Source: Candidatus Cottocaccamicrobium excrementipullorum
GTDB lineage: Bacteria > Bacillota > Clostridia > Lachnospirales > Lachnospiraceae
Direction: 5' to 3'
Length of the DNA: 64,000 bases
Assembly: GCA_018713255.1 (NCBI GenBank)
Contig: DVFL01000002.1
Span: 1-64,000 of the forward strand
The position numbers and the translations under genes are program-made. Within the stretch, counting starts at the first letter, position 1, and each line of letters starts with the position of its first letter. Under the pieces are notes generated by a model that was given only the letters and a program-made list of their open reading frames with translations, ran no database searches and was not told the DNA's origin. This document shows, piece after piece, positions 28,431 through 38,552 of this stretch.

Positions 28431-30576
28431 ATGAAAAAAAAATGCATTAGCGATGGCCACAATGCTGTGCTTGAGTTTTACTGTCATCTCTCCTGCACAG
28501 ATTATCAATGGCGCAGAATCAAGCTCTGAAGTGGTAATTTACCACACCAATGACACTCATGGGTATCTTGCCGGAGATGGAGAAAGCATTATTGGAATCG
28601 ATCAAGTGGCAGGATTAAAAGAAAGCACGCCAGATTCTATTTTAGTAGATGCCGGCGATGCAACGCAGGGACTTCCTCTGGCCTCTTTGACAAAAGGCGC
28701 CGATATCATTGAATTAATGAACCTGGCAGGTTATGATTTAATGACCGCCGGAAACCATGAATTTGATTTTGGTACAGATCAGTTCTTATCCAATGTGAAA
28801 CTGGCCGACTTCCCTATTCTGGCAGCTAATATTTACCAGGATGGTCAGCCCCTTCTTCAGGACGTTCAGGAGGGAAATAATGGATGCCACACCATCATCG
28901 AGCGAGATGGTCTTCAAATCGGATTTTTCGGCATTACCACGACAGACACTGCCGGCTCAACGAATCCGGCGGGAATTGCCGGTCTAGAATTTAAAGATGA
29001 AATTGAAACGGCAAAGAATGAAATTGATCATCTGGAATCTGAAGGCGCCGATGTGATCATTGCGATCTGCCATATGGGTGATATGGATGCTTCCTGCACC
29101 AGCGTTGATTTAGCAAATGCCTTAACTGGTGAATATCAGGATAAGCTGGACGTTTTAATCGATGGACACAGCCATACGATAGAAAACGAAGAAACCAACG
29201 GCGTCCTGATTGTTCAGACCGGTTCTGGAATGACCGGCGTAGGCAAGCTTACCTTAACGGTCAGCGGCGATGAAGTTTCTGCTGAAGAACAGCTTCTTAC
29301 TCCCCAGGATCTGACGGATATTACTCCTGATGCAGCTGTTGCAGAACAGCTTACTCAGATTCAGGATACTCAGGCGGAACTTCTGAATGAAAGTGTAGGC
29401 ACTTCAGAGACAACCCTTTGGGCTGGTCAGATCGGCGTTGTCGCCGTTACTCGTCTGGTTGAAACTAATTATGGTGATTTCACAGCCGACGCTTTCCGCG
29501 CTGCTGCAGAATCCTACGTGCAGACGCTGGGAACCGACACTGATCTTCCCATCATCGCTGTGGAAAACGGCGGCGGAATCCGTGCCATGTCCCCTAACGG
29601 AAATGTTACCATGGGAGATTTGATTTCCGCATTCCCATTCTCCAATACAATTTATATGAAAAAGGTAACTCCGGCCGTTCTCTATGATGTTATGGAAGTA
29701 TCTGGAACCACCTTAGACGGTCAGGATAAGGAAACGGGTATGCTGCTTCAGCAGACGAACTCCGGAGGATTTCTTCAGATATCTGGTTTCACGGTTGTTT
29801 TCGATCCCGATGGAGAAGCGGGACAGCGTGTAACCTCTATTACCCTGGACGGACAGAGTGAACCGCTGGATCGTGAAGACACTGAAACGCAAATCATCAT
29901 GGCCAGCAACAATTATATCATGAGCGGCGGAAGCGATTATACGATGCTTGGAGAGCTTCCAAAGTACGGTGAAGCCGGCGGAGAGTTAGAGACCGTACAG
30001 GCATATTGGGAAAGCTGCCTGGAAGATGGTACACTGAAGGGATATGCAGGTACGAAAAACCGGATTCAAATGAGAAGTGAAGGTTATGAGCCTAAGGATT
30101 ATACTGCATCTATTTTAATTGCCGATGAAGACGGCAGCGCCCTTGGCGGACAGGAGCTGTCCTACCGGGTAGACGGCGGTGAGCGGATAAACGGTACTGC
30201 AGATGAAAACGGAATTCTGGAGATTACGCTGACCGACGGCGCACACGGAGTTCGTCTGGCTGATGATCAGCAGGAAATTTACATCGACAATTACTCCGGC
30301 TTCGGCATTGTAATTGATGAATTCCGGGAACAGCCGGTTTTAACCTTTTTAGCAGACGGAAGCTGTGATCCTGTGGAATCCGAAAGCAATGAAACAGAAA
30401 GCGAAACCGCTGAGCAGGAGACAACTTCCAGTGCAGAAACCAGTGAAGCCGCAGAAAGCGCGGCAGCGCCTGCTTCTCAGTCAGAAAGCGGCAGCAGCGC
30501 AGCGCCAGTCATTGTGGTAATTCTGATGATCTGCATTGCAGGCGGAGCTGTATGGCGGGTAAAACGCCGCAAATAA
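28431..30576 (+). CDS. secreted, C-terminally membrane-anchored bifunctional metallophosphatase/5'-nucleotidase
   Basis: YHTNDTHGYLAGDG, AGNHEFDFGTDQF, ICHMGD, DGHSHT; Ser/Glu/Ala-rich linker then VIVVILMICIAGGAVWRVKRRK. Best-RBS ATG 28431 is out of frame by 1 nt (A9 run); in-frame ORF starts 28453. Confidence 0.88.
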
Positions 30577-30597
30577 TCGCAATATAGTAAAAATAAG

Positions 30598-30641
30598 AGC
30601 AGGTCTTCGATGGGAAATTCCCCCCATTGAGGACCTGCTTT
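30598..30641. terminator. Rho-independent (bidirectional) terminator
   Basis: AGCAGGTCnTCnATGGGnAATT...CCCCATTGAGGACCTGCTTTTATTTT stem. Confidence 0.75.
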
Positions 30642-30675
30642 TATTTTGCGTCAGCCTTTTTCGCCTGACTATCCT

Positions 30676-31551
30676 TTACTTCACTTCCACCAGCTCAATC
30701 TGGAAATTCAGTTCCTTGCCTGCCATTTCATGGTTTGCGTCAAAAGTAATGGTTTTCTCCTCCTTGGCTGTCACCTTAACAGGGAAAGGCTGACCAAACT
30801 GATTGTACAGGTAAACCTGCTGCCCTATCTCCAGATTTTCAGAACCAGGAAGGGTTGCAATATCAACAGTAAAAACAGCATCAGGATTGGGCATGCCATA
30901 AGCTTCTTCAGGCATTAAGTGAATGTTCACCACCTGACCTACCTCCATATTTGCCACAGCAGCGTCAAAGCCTCTGATCATCTGCCCTGCACCGCAAAGG
31001 AATTCCAGAGGCTCTCCGCGGTCGTAAGAAGAATCAAACTGCGTTCCGTCATTGAAGGTGCCGCGATAATGAGTGCGGCAGGTTTTTCCTACATTGGGAC
31101 CGGTGATTCCAGGCTCATGAGATCCGCAGCCGCCGCAGCCATGTCCGCAGGAATGTCCTTCCCCATGAGATCCGCAGCCTTCCCCATCCTGATGATGGCC
31201 ACAGCTGTGTCCTTCTTCATGATGATGGTCACAGTTGGCTCCTGAAGATACCAGCTGACCATTCAGATAATCTTCCACTGCTTTATCTGCATCTCCCTGG
31301 GCACCAGCACAAAGCTGAACACCCGCATCTTCCAGCGCAGCCTGTGCACCGCCGCCAATTCCGCCGCAGATCAGCACATCTATCCCCTGCTCTGCCAAAA
31401 GTCCCGCCAACGCTCCGTGACCAACGCCGTTAGAGCTGATGACCTGGCTGGAAATTACTTTATGATCATCTACTTCATATACCTTAAACGTTTCTGTTCT
31501 GCCAAAATGCTGAAATACTTCTCCGTTATCATAAGCCACAGCAATTTTCAT
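30676..31551 (-). CDS. NifX/NifB-like cluster-binding domain + His/Cys/Gly-rich linker + FKBP/SlyD-type peptidyl-prolyl isomerase fusion
   Basis: MKIAVAYDNGEVFQHFGRTETFKVYEVDD; CDHHHEEGHSCGHHQDGEGCGSHGEGHSCGHGCGGCGSHEP; YRGTFNDGTQFDSSYDRGEPLEFLCGAGQMIRGFDAAVANMEVGQ. Confidence 0.93.
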   Translation of the reverse strand: MKIAVAYDNGEVFQHFGRTETFKVYEVDDHKVISSQVISSNGVGHGALAGLLAEQGIDVLICGGIGGGAQAALEDAGVQLCAGAQGDADKAVEDYLNGQLVSSGANCDHHHEEGHSCGHHQDGEGCGSHGEGHSCGHGCGGCGSHEPGITGPNVGKTCRTHYRGTFNDGTQFDSSYDRGEPLEFLCGAGQMIRGFDAAVANMEVGQVVNIHLMPEEAYGMPNPDAVFTVDIATLPGSENLEIGQQVYLYNQFGQPFPVKVTAKEEKTITFDANHEMAGKELNFQIELVEVK

Positions 31552-31862
31552 CGTCTTTTCCTCATCTTTCTTATTATTTCTTTTTATCCCTTATGCTGGG
31601 GAAAGGTTCAGTCCGCTGTAAAACCGAATGCTGCCCACAGCGGCTTTTGTGCAGCAAACAGATTCTACCATATTCCTGGCGTAAAGTCTATGTCAAACCA
31701 GAAAAACCTGCCAAGGAACAACAGACTGAATCACTAATTCACAATAGCAATTTCTTCTGCCAGCATTTCGTGATATAATAACAGCGGTGTTCACCCTGAA
31801 CATTAGTGCTCGCTGTCGTTGAGAAAGCTTTTGTTATGTACTGCACAAGTTTAAGATAAAGG

Positions 31863-32378
31863 ATGGAAAAAGCGATGTTGAATCAATTATTCATGGAAAT
31901 GATCAATTATTATCAAAGAGACGCCCGGCGAATTCAGCATTTTACAAAAGTACATGCTTTTGCAAAATTAATCGGCCAGCTGGAGAATCTGGATAAAGAA
32001 ACCCTGAATCTGCTGGAAGCTGCAGCCTATGTTCATGATATTGGAATTAAACCGGCAGAAAAGAAATACGGTTCTTCCAATGGCAAACTCCAGGAGCAGG
32101 AAGGACCTGCCCCTGCCAGGAAACTGCTGGAGCGATTGGGGTTCGATGAAAAGCAAATTCAGCGGATCTGCTATTTGGTTGCCCATCATCACACTTACTC
32201 CAATATTGATGGAATGGATTACCAAATTTTGGTGGAGGCTGATTTCTTAGTAAATCTGTTTGAAGACAACGCTTCTCATGAAGCAGTGGTGTCTGCTTAT
32301 CATAAAATTTTCAAAACACACCATGGAAAACAGATCTGTGAAACCATGTTCGGCCTGTCTCCCCAAAAGGACCTTTAA
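31863..32378 (+). CDS. HD domain-containing protein
   Basis: LLEAAAYVHDIGIKPAEKKY and VAHHHTYSNIDGMDYQILVEADFLVNL. Confidence 0.85.
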   Translation: MEKAMLNQLFMEMINYYQRDARRIQHFTKVHAFAKLIGQLENLDKETLNLLEAAAYVHDIGIKPAEKKYGSSNGKLQEQEGPAPARKLLERLGFDEKQIQRICYLVAHHHTYSNIDGMDYQILVEADFLVNLFEDNASHEAVVSAYHKIFKTHHGKQICETMFGLSPQKDL

Positions 32379-32476
32379 CCAGGTTTGAATTCCATCAAAC
32401 TGAAAATTTTCTTGTGAGAGTCGAAATAAAATGATAAAATAAGCTTATCAGAATTCAGAAGCAAGGAGATGATAAG

Positions 32477-32782
32477 ATGCCAGGACCAGGAAGACACCAT
32501 CCGCCAGGACCAGGAATGGGGCCGGGCGGACGACCGCCGGGACCAGGGATGAGAAGACCCGGTCCTATGGGAGGCCCTGGAATGGGAAGGCCTCCCATGG
32601 GAAGACCGCCCATGGGGAGACCTCCCTTTGGAAGACCTCCGATTCCACCTCCGCCGCCAAGGCGAGGCTGGGGAACCGGCCCCTATCACAGAGGCGGATG
32701 TATGGGATGCCTTTTCCCCTTCTTAATGGGAGCTGCCGGCTTAACTGCTTTGCTGGTAATGCTGATTAGTGTTATCATTTAA
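32477..32782 (+). CDS. small Pro/Gly/Met/Arg-rich protein with C-terminal TM segment
   Basis: MPGPGRHHPPGPGMGPGGRPPGPGMRRPGPMGGPGMGRPPMGRPPMGRPPFGRPP...CLFPFLMGAAGLTALLVMLISVII; RBS aaggagatg. Confidence 0.75.
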   Translation: MPGPGRHHPPGPGMGPGGRPPGPGMRRPGPMGGPGMGRPPMGRPPMGRPPFGRPPIPPPPPRRGWGTGPYHRGGCMGCLFPFLMGAAGLTALLVMLISVII

Positions 32783-32788
32783 TCGTGA

Positions 32789-32840
32789 AATGAAAATCTG
32801 GCGTTCCTGAATCAGCATCAGGATCGCCAGATTTTCATTT
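32789..32840. terminator. Rho-independent terminator
   Basis: GAAAATCTGGCG...CGCCAGATTTTC stem with flanking A/T runs. Confidence 0.75.
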
Positions 32841-32859
32841 TCTGCGCTGGTCTCGTCTT

Positions 32860-34038
32860 TCACTGTATCTTTGCCGGCGCAGTCAGCCTTTCCGATTTCC
32901 GGCAGCGGCAGACTGCCGTATACCCCATATGAATCAGATAAGGAACCAGAATAGCTGGAATTGCAAGATAAGCAATTAAGCTGTACGCCTTCTGAATCAG
33001 CGTTAACAATCCAAACTGGGCAATGGCAAAATCCACAAGGCAGCAGATAAGGGCAGCCAGAATCTCCTTCTTTGTAATCCTGATCTTTCTCTTTCCTGTC
33101 CCCTCTTCCTGATCCTTACAAATTCGTTTTACCATAGCCGCCACCATATTTACTGCGGTGGATACTGCACCAAGAATAATCAGCAGAGAAATCAACGGTG
33201 TCATAAAGAAAGCGCCAACTCCATTCTGGACCATAAATAAGGTGGGAATACTCTGGCCGGCAGCTTCTGGATTGGCATAAACGGTCATCAGCCCCAATAC
33301 AACCATAACCATCATCAGCCCATTTACGACAAAGCCTGCCGCCATGCTTTTTGCCGCGTCCTGAGGCTTTTCAAAGGATTTTGCATGCTGAACGAACACA
33401 GCAATGTTAGAAAGCTGAAAGGTTCCATACAAGAAGGCTGAATACAAGGCTTCCCGGAAAGGAAGCCGCTGCCTGGTCATACTTTCTGCTGCATCTTTAA
33501 TCTTGGGCAAACCTGCTGCAATGTTGGGAAGATAAACAACCAGCAGTCCAAGAATAATGCAGACGGATAAAACCGATGCTACCTTCCGCACCAAATCTGT
33601 TCCGAAAATGGCTACAATAAAAATAAATATGCCGATCAGCAAAGTACAGAACAAATAAGGAAGACCAGTAAGGGCATTTAATGTGGCTCCTCCCGTAGCA
33701 AAAGCAACTGCCGGAGCGACGCACATCACACAAAGATACAATAGCTCAAACAAATTCGAAAAAACCGGCGCAAACTTCCCATAAAATACATTATTATAGG
33801 TACGGTAATCATATACCTGGTGTTGTCTTGCAAACCAGAGACTATAAGCAAAAAACACGGCGTTATAGGCCATCGCCAGCACCGGCATCAACAAACACCA
33901 GATACCGTAACGCACGTAGTAGCTGTATATCTGGGCTCCTGAAGCAAAACCGCCTCCAAAATGAGTAGTAAACCATACAAAAGCTACACCGAGAAGAATT
34001 CCTCTTGCTCCATTCTGCTTTCCTGTTTTTTATTCATC
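32860..34038 (-). CDS. YkvI-family membrane protein (transporter-like); N-terminus needs a frameshift correction
   Basis: Upstream in-frame sequence KTGKQNGARGILLGVAFVWFTTHFGGGFASGAQIYSYY precedes the ORF Met at 33915; ATG at about 34036 (MNKK) is offset by one base in a 6-A run. Confidence 0.75.
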
Positions 34039-35129
34039 CTGTTTTCTCCTTCTGTTCAGTTTTTCCATCGCTTCATTTAGCATTTCTCTTGTTACGCGGT
34101 ATGGATAATGAGCCACATCCGACATCTGGGGAATCCGCTTTGTACACTCTTCCCACTGCTCGCGGGTGATCCCGATTTCTTCTAGGGAAACAGGAAGGTG
34201 CACTGCCCGATTCAGGGAATAAATCCGTTCAAATTCCTGATCCTGATGATCCACTAAAAGAGCAATCAGCACGCCGAAAGCAACCACTTCTCCATGAAGA
34301 TGTTTTTCTTCGATTACCGGATAAACAGTCATGGCATAAAACACAGCATGTGCCAGGCCGCTGTTGTAATCCGGTGTAAAATCTTTCGTCAAAAAGATGG
34401 ATGCAATTCCCGTGGTAACGATAATTGCCAGTACAGCCTGCTCTACCTCATAGGTACAATGGCCGTTTATATGATCATTCAAAGCTTTTTCTCCATATTC
34501 CAGCAAAGGATCCCGGCACATTCTGCTTACTGCAACGCCCAAAGCGGTAAAATGCTCCAGCCTCTCCCCCTTGGAAGAAATCTCCGCTTCGTAATACTTT
34601 GCGTAAGTGTCCCCAAGACCGGCCCACATATATTGGCTGGGCGCCTTGGCAATAATCTCCGTATCAATAAAAGCATGCATCACCGGGCGGACAAAAAAGC
34701 GGGGTTCGAGAAAGGTCCCGTCTTCATTGTACATAATAGAGACTGCTGTGCAGGCAGAACAGTTAGAAGCGATGGTCGGGAAGGCAAATACTGGCTTGTC
34801 ATCGGTGATGCATAAACATTTTACCGTGTCCAAGGCTTTTCCGCCGCCTACTCCAAACACCATATCTGCCTCTTGATACTGGGGAAGCCGGCGCAGCCTT
34901 TCTACTGTTTCATCGGTGCAGTTTTCTCCGTAAATTTCTTTTCCGATAATCGTCAGCCGCGTCTGATCCGTATAAGCCTTTATCTTGTCATAAGCTGCAT
35001 TCAATGCCTTTCTTCCGCCAATAACCAGAACCTTTCTTCCGTAAGATTCACACACTGGACCAATTTTGTCATAAATCTGATCTCCGATAGAATAATTCGG
35101 CAAATGTACTTCATAATTTTCCAGTTTCA
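34030..35129 (-). CDS. iron-containing alcohol dehydrogenase / glycerol dehydrogenase-like
   Basis: VFGVGGGKALDTVKCL, FPTIASNCSACTAVSIMYNEDG, AHAVFYAMTVYP, KHLHGEVVAFG. Confidence 0.88.
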
Positions 35130-35156
35130 TTTTCCTATTCTCCTCTCTCTTTTGTG

Positions 35157-35440
35157 CAATCAAAAAAGCCCTTGTCCCTGAAAACTGCAGGGACAAGAGC
35201 TGTCTAATTTCAACGCTCCTGCGGTGCCACCCGGCTTGATGCACTGCGCATCCACTCGCTGCATACCATCATATGCATTCTTTGATAACGGAGTCTGTTC
35301 TCCGGCTCGTCTACTTACTGTACAGGTTCAACTCGCCCTCAGAAGCCCATTCGCTTCAGGTCAGCCTGCGGCGTTCCACCCTCTGCCGCTCTCTGGGAGG
35401 CATCTGCTGAAGTTACTTGCTCTTCCTCTTTGGTTTGTTA
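35157..35440 (-). ncRNA. T-box leader (tRNA-sensing riboswitch), apparent UGG (Trp) specifier
   Basis: Minus strand: GCCGGGTGGCACCGCAGGAGCG T-box motif, terminator TTGTCCCTG...CAGGGACAAGGGCTTTTTT (35162-35197), stem I with AGTAA / CGAATGG specifier loop. Confidence 0.88.
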
Positions 35441-35442
35441 AC

Positions 35443-35471
35443 ACTTTACCATCAAAAAGTATAAATGTCAA
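35443..35471 (-). promoter_or_regulatory. SigA promoter for the T-box operon
   Basis: TTGACA - 17 bp - TAAAGT on minus strand. Confidence 0.65.
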
Positions 35472-35518
35472 CGGCAAATTTCCGAAGAATCATTCCACAT
35501 TCCCTCAGTCCCCTTCTC

Positions 35519-35547
35519 TTGACACTTCAAAATCACTTAAATATAAT
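35519..35547 (+). promoter_or_regulatory. consensus SigA promoter for the sugar ABC operon
   Basis: TTGACA - 17 bp - TATAAT, both hexamers perfect. Confidence 0.75.
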
Positions 35548-35608
35548 GTTAGCATCGGTGTGTATTTATTGCAGTGATAAAGAAACCTACATCAGGGAGG
35601 AAACAAAA

Positions 35609-36724
35609 ATGAAAATCATACTGCAGAACCTTACAAAAGAATTCCCTGCCAGGGGAAAGAAAACTTCCGGAAACGTTATGGCTGTGGATCATTTTTCCTG
35701 TCAGATTCCGGATGGAGAGCTGATGGGATTGTTAGGCCCTTCCGGCTGCGGAAAAAGTACTACCTTGAATCTTCTTTGCGGCCTGGAACAGCCTACAGAA
35801 GGAAAAATTTTCTTCGGTGAGGAAGATGTTACCACACTCTCGCCCGAACTCCGGGGAGTAGGAATGGTTTTTCAGAATTATGCCCTTTATCCTCACTTAA
35901 CCGTACGTCAAAATATCCGATTTCCCCTGGAAAATTTGAAAGGAAAGGACCGTCTCTCCAAAGAAGAAATGGAGAAACGGGTAACCGAAACCGCCCGTCT
36001 GGTTCAGATTCAGGAACTGATGGACCGAAAACCCGGCGAGCTTTCTGGAGGCCAGCAGCAGCGTGTGGCGATCGCCCGCGCTCTGGTAAAATTCCCCAAA
36101 TTATTGCTTTTAGATGAGCCGCTCTCCAATCTGGATGCCCGTCTGCGCCTTCAAACCCGGGAGGAAATTCGAAAAATCCAGAAAAAAACCGGGATTACCA
36201 CGGTATTCGTTACCCACGATCAGGACGAAGCAATGAGTATCTGCGACCGGATCGCCGTTATGAAAAACGGAATTCTCATGCAGCAGGGAAAGCCTCAGGA
36301 GGTTTATGATCATCCAGCCAATCTGTTTGTGGCTAAATTCCTGGGCACGCCTCCCATTAATGTATTTTCCGGAACGGTCAGCAAAGAGCGCCTTCTCATC
36401 GGGGGCCAGCCGGTGCTGTCTGTTCCAGGAGTGGCTGACCAGAACGTATGGGTGGGAATCCGGCCTGAGGGCTTTCTGATCCGCCCAGATGGTCCGCTGG
36501 AATGCGAGATGAACCGGATAGAGGTGATGGGAAGAGACATCAGCGTAATCTCCACTCATGCCGCCTGTACAGAAGGAACCCTCCGCTCTATTATCAGCGC
36601 CGAAACCGCCCCGAAGGAAGATGCAAAAACAGTGCGGTTTGCCTTAAAACCAGAAAAAGTTTTTCTGTTCCACGCTGAGACTGAAGCCGTGATTCCAGTA
36701 TCCGGAGAAAGGAAGGAGTCATGA
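35609..36724 (+). CDS. ABC transporter ATP-binding protein (MsmK/UgpC family)
   Basis: [61 protein letters not shown]-like C-terminus. Confidence 0.95.
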   Translation: MKIILQNLTKEFPARGKKTSGNVMAVDHFSCQIPDGELMGLLGPSGCGKSTTLNLLCGLEQPTEGKIFFGEEDVTTLSPELRGVGMVFQNYALYPHLTVRQNIRFPLENLKGKDRLSKEEMEKRVTETARLVQIQELMDRKPGELSGGQQQRVAIARALVKFPKLLLLDEPLSNLDARLRLQTREEIRKIQKKTGITTVFVTHDQDEAMSICDRIAVMKNGILMQQGKPQEVYDHPANLFVAKFLGTPPINVFSGTVSKERLLIGGQPVLSVPGVADQNVWVGIRPEGFLIRPDGPLECEMNRIEVMGRDISVISTHAACTEGTLRSIISAETAPKEDAKTVRFALKPEKVFLFHAETEAVIPVSGERKES

Positions 36725-37611
36725 AACGAAATCATTTTAAAGCCTGGCTTTACCTTCTCCCGGCTCTTCTTTTCTTGATTTTTTTTATGGTATATCCATT
36801 AATTGACGTACTGGTATATTCCGTGGAAGAAGGGTATAATTTCGCCTCCCAGACTTATTTCGGCGTAGGCCTTTACAATTTCTCCTATGTGCTTCACGAC
36901 CCTTATTTTCTTCAGGCCCTTCAGAATACCTTTATTCTGGTGGTCATTACTGTACCGCTATCCACTCTGCTGGCCCTGCTGATTTCTGCTGGATTAAGTT
37001 CCATTAAACCTTTGCGTGAACTGTTTCAGACCATTTATTTTCTGCCCTATGTCACCAATACCCTGGCGGTAGGACTGGTATTTATGATCTTATTTCAGAA
37101 AACAGAGTACACTGACGGGCTGATTAATTTGATCATTGAATTTTTCGGCGGCAATTCCGTGGATTTTATCAACGGTCCTTATTGGGCAAAAATGTTCGTG
37201 CTCTGCGTCTATACGATATGGGTGGTGATGCCCTTTAAAATTCTGGTACTCACCAGTGCCCTGGCCTCAGTCAATGAGGATTACTACAAAGCGGCCCGGG
37301 TGGACGGAACGCCCAAACTTCGGATTTTCACCAAAATCACCCTGCCGATGATTTCACCTATGATCTTTTATCTGGTAATCACCGGCTTCATCGGAGCCTT
37401 TAAAGCTTACAGCGATGCCGTTGCCCTTTTTGGAACAGATTTAAATGCAGCCGGCATGAACACGATTGTAGGCTATGTTTACGATATGCTTTACGGGGAA
37501 AGCGGCGGTTATCCGTCTTATGCTTCGGCAGCGGCTATCCTTTTATTTGCCATTGTCCTTACCGTCACCTGCATTAACCTTCTGGTCAGCCGAAAAAAGC
37601 TCTCCTGGTAG
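36721..37611 (+). CDS. sugar ABC transporter permease (MalF/UgpA type)
   Basis: 6 TM; EDYYKAARVDGTPKLRIFTKITLPMI EAA motif. Confidence 0.93.
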   Translation: MKRNHFKAWLYLLPALLFLIFFMVYPLIDVLVYSVEEGYNFASQTYFGVGLYNFSYVLHDPYFLQALQNTFILVVITVPLSTLLALLISAGLSSIKPLRELFQTIYFLPYVTNTLAVGLVFMILFQKTEYTDGLINLIIEFFGGNSVDFINGPYWAKMFVLCVYTIWVVMPFKILVLTSALASVNEDYYKAARVDGTPKLRIFTKITLPMISPMIFYLVITGFIGAFKAYSDAVALFGTDLNAAGMNTIVGYVYDMLYGESGGYPSYASAAAILLFAIVLTVTCINLLVSRKKLSW

Positions 37612-37676
37612 TCCTGTCAGGGAATGAAACAGACAACTTGCAGCTGACGCAGCGAAAAAGAAAGGCTGAACAAACC

Positions 37677-38552
37677 ATGGAACATTCTATAAATTATGAA
37701 ACCTTACAAAAGAAAGCAAACTTCCGCACCCGCATTCAGAAAATCGTCATTTACTTTTTTCTGACCGTGTGGGCGATTGTGGTGCTTTTTCCCTTTTATT
37801 GGATGGTGCTCACCTCATTAAAAAGCTACAGCGCCTACAACAGCGAATATGTACCTGCTCTTTTCACCTTATCTCCCACCCTCCAAAATTATGCGGATGC
37901 CTTCACTTCAGTGCCCCTTGTGGGATATTTACTAAATACGGTGATTTTCACCGCAGCTACCACCTTTCTCATGGTATTGGTAAGTGTTCTGGCAGCTTAT
38001 GCCTTTGCCAGACTGGAATTTCGCGGAAAAAACCTGGTGTTTACCTTGTTCCTCTCTCTGATGATGATTCCCAGCGAGCTGGTAGTCATCACAAATTTCG
38101 TCACCATTACCAACCTTGGACTGCGCAGCACCTTCACCGGTCTTGTGCTCCCTTCAGTAACATCAGTCTTTTATATTTATCTGTTGAAAGAAAATTATGA
38201 ACAGGTGCCGGATGAATTATACCGGGCAGCCAAGGTGGACGGAACCTCCGATTTAAAATATCTCTGGAAGGTGATGATTCCCATCTGCCGCCCCACCATT
38301 GTAACCATAACCATTTTAAAAGTCATCGAATGTTGGAACTCCTACGTATGGCCAAGACTGATCACCGACGATCCTGCATATTATCTGGTTTCCAACGGCA
38401 TTCAGGAAATCCGGGAAAACGGTTTCGGCCGTGAGAATATTCCTGCCATGATGGCTGCCGTGGTGGTGATCTCTCTTCCTCTGATTCTGCTGTTTTTAGG
38501 ATTCCGGAAAAAGATCATGTCCGGCGTATCAAGAGGAGGACTAAAAGGATGA
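37677..38552 (+). CDS. carbohydrate ABC transporter permease (MalG/UgpE type)
   Basis: PFYWMVLTSLK; DELYRAAKVDGTSDLKYLWKVMIPI EAA motif. Confidence 0.93.
   Translation: MEHSINYETLQKKANFRTRIQKIVIYFFLTVWAIVVLFPFYWMVLTSLKSYSAYNSEYVPALFTLSPTLQNYADAFTSVPLVGYLLNTVIFTAATTFLMVLVSVLAAYAFARLEFRGKNLVFTLFLSLMMIPSELVVITNFVTITNLGLRSTFTGLVLPSVTSVFYIYLLKENYEQVPDELYRAAKVDGTSDLKYLWKVMIPICRPTIVTITILKVIECWNSYVWPRLITDDPAYYLVSNGIQEIRENGFGRENIPAMMAAVVVISLPLILLFLGFRKKIMSGVSRGGLKG

Noticed and set aside
32500-32640. Direct repeats atgggaaga/cctcccatggg as a possible CRISPR-like array
   Set aside because: Repeats are short, in-frame codons for GRPPM and lack spacers
32375-32689. Minus-strand ORF with RRWNRRSSKGRSPHGRSSHGRPSHSRASH repeats
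   Set aside because: Antisense of the PGRM-repeat gene, which has the RBS, TM segment and terminator on the plus strand
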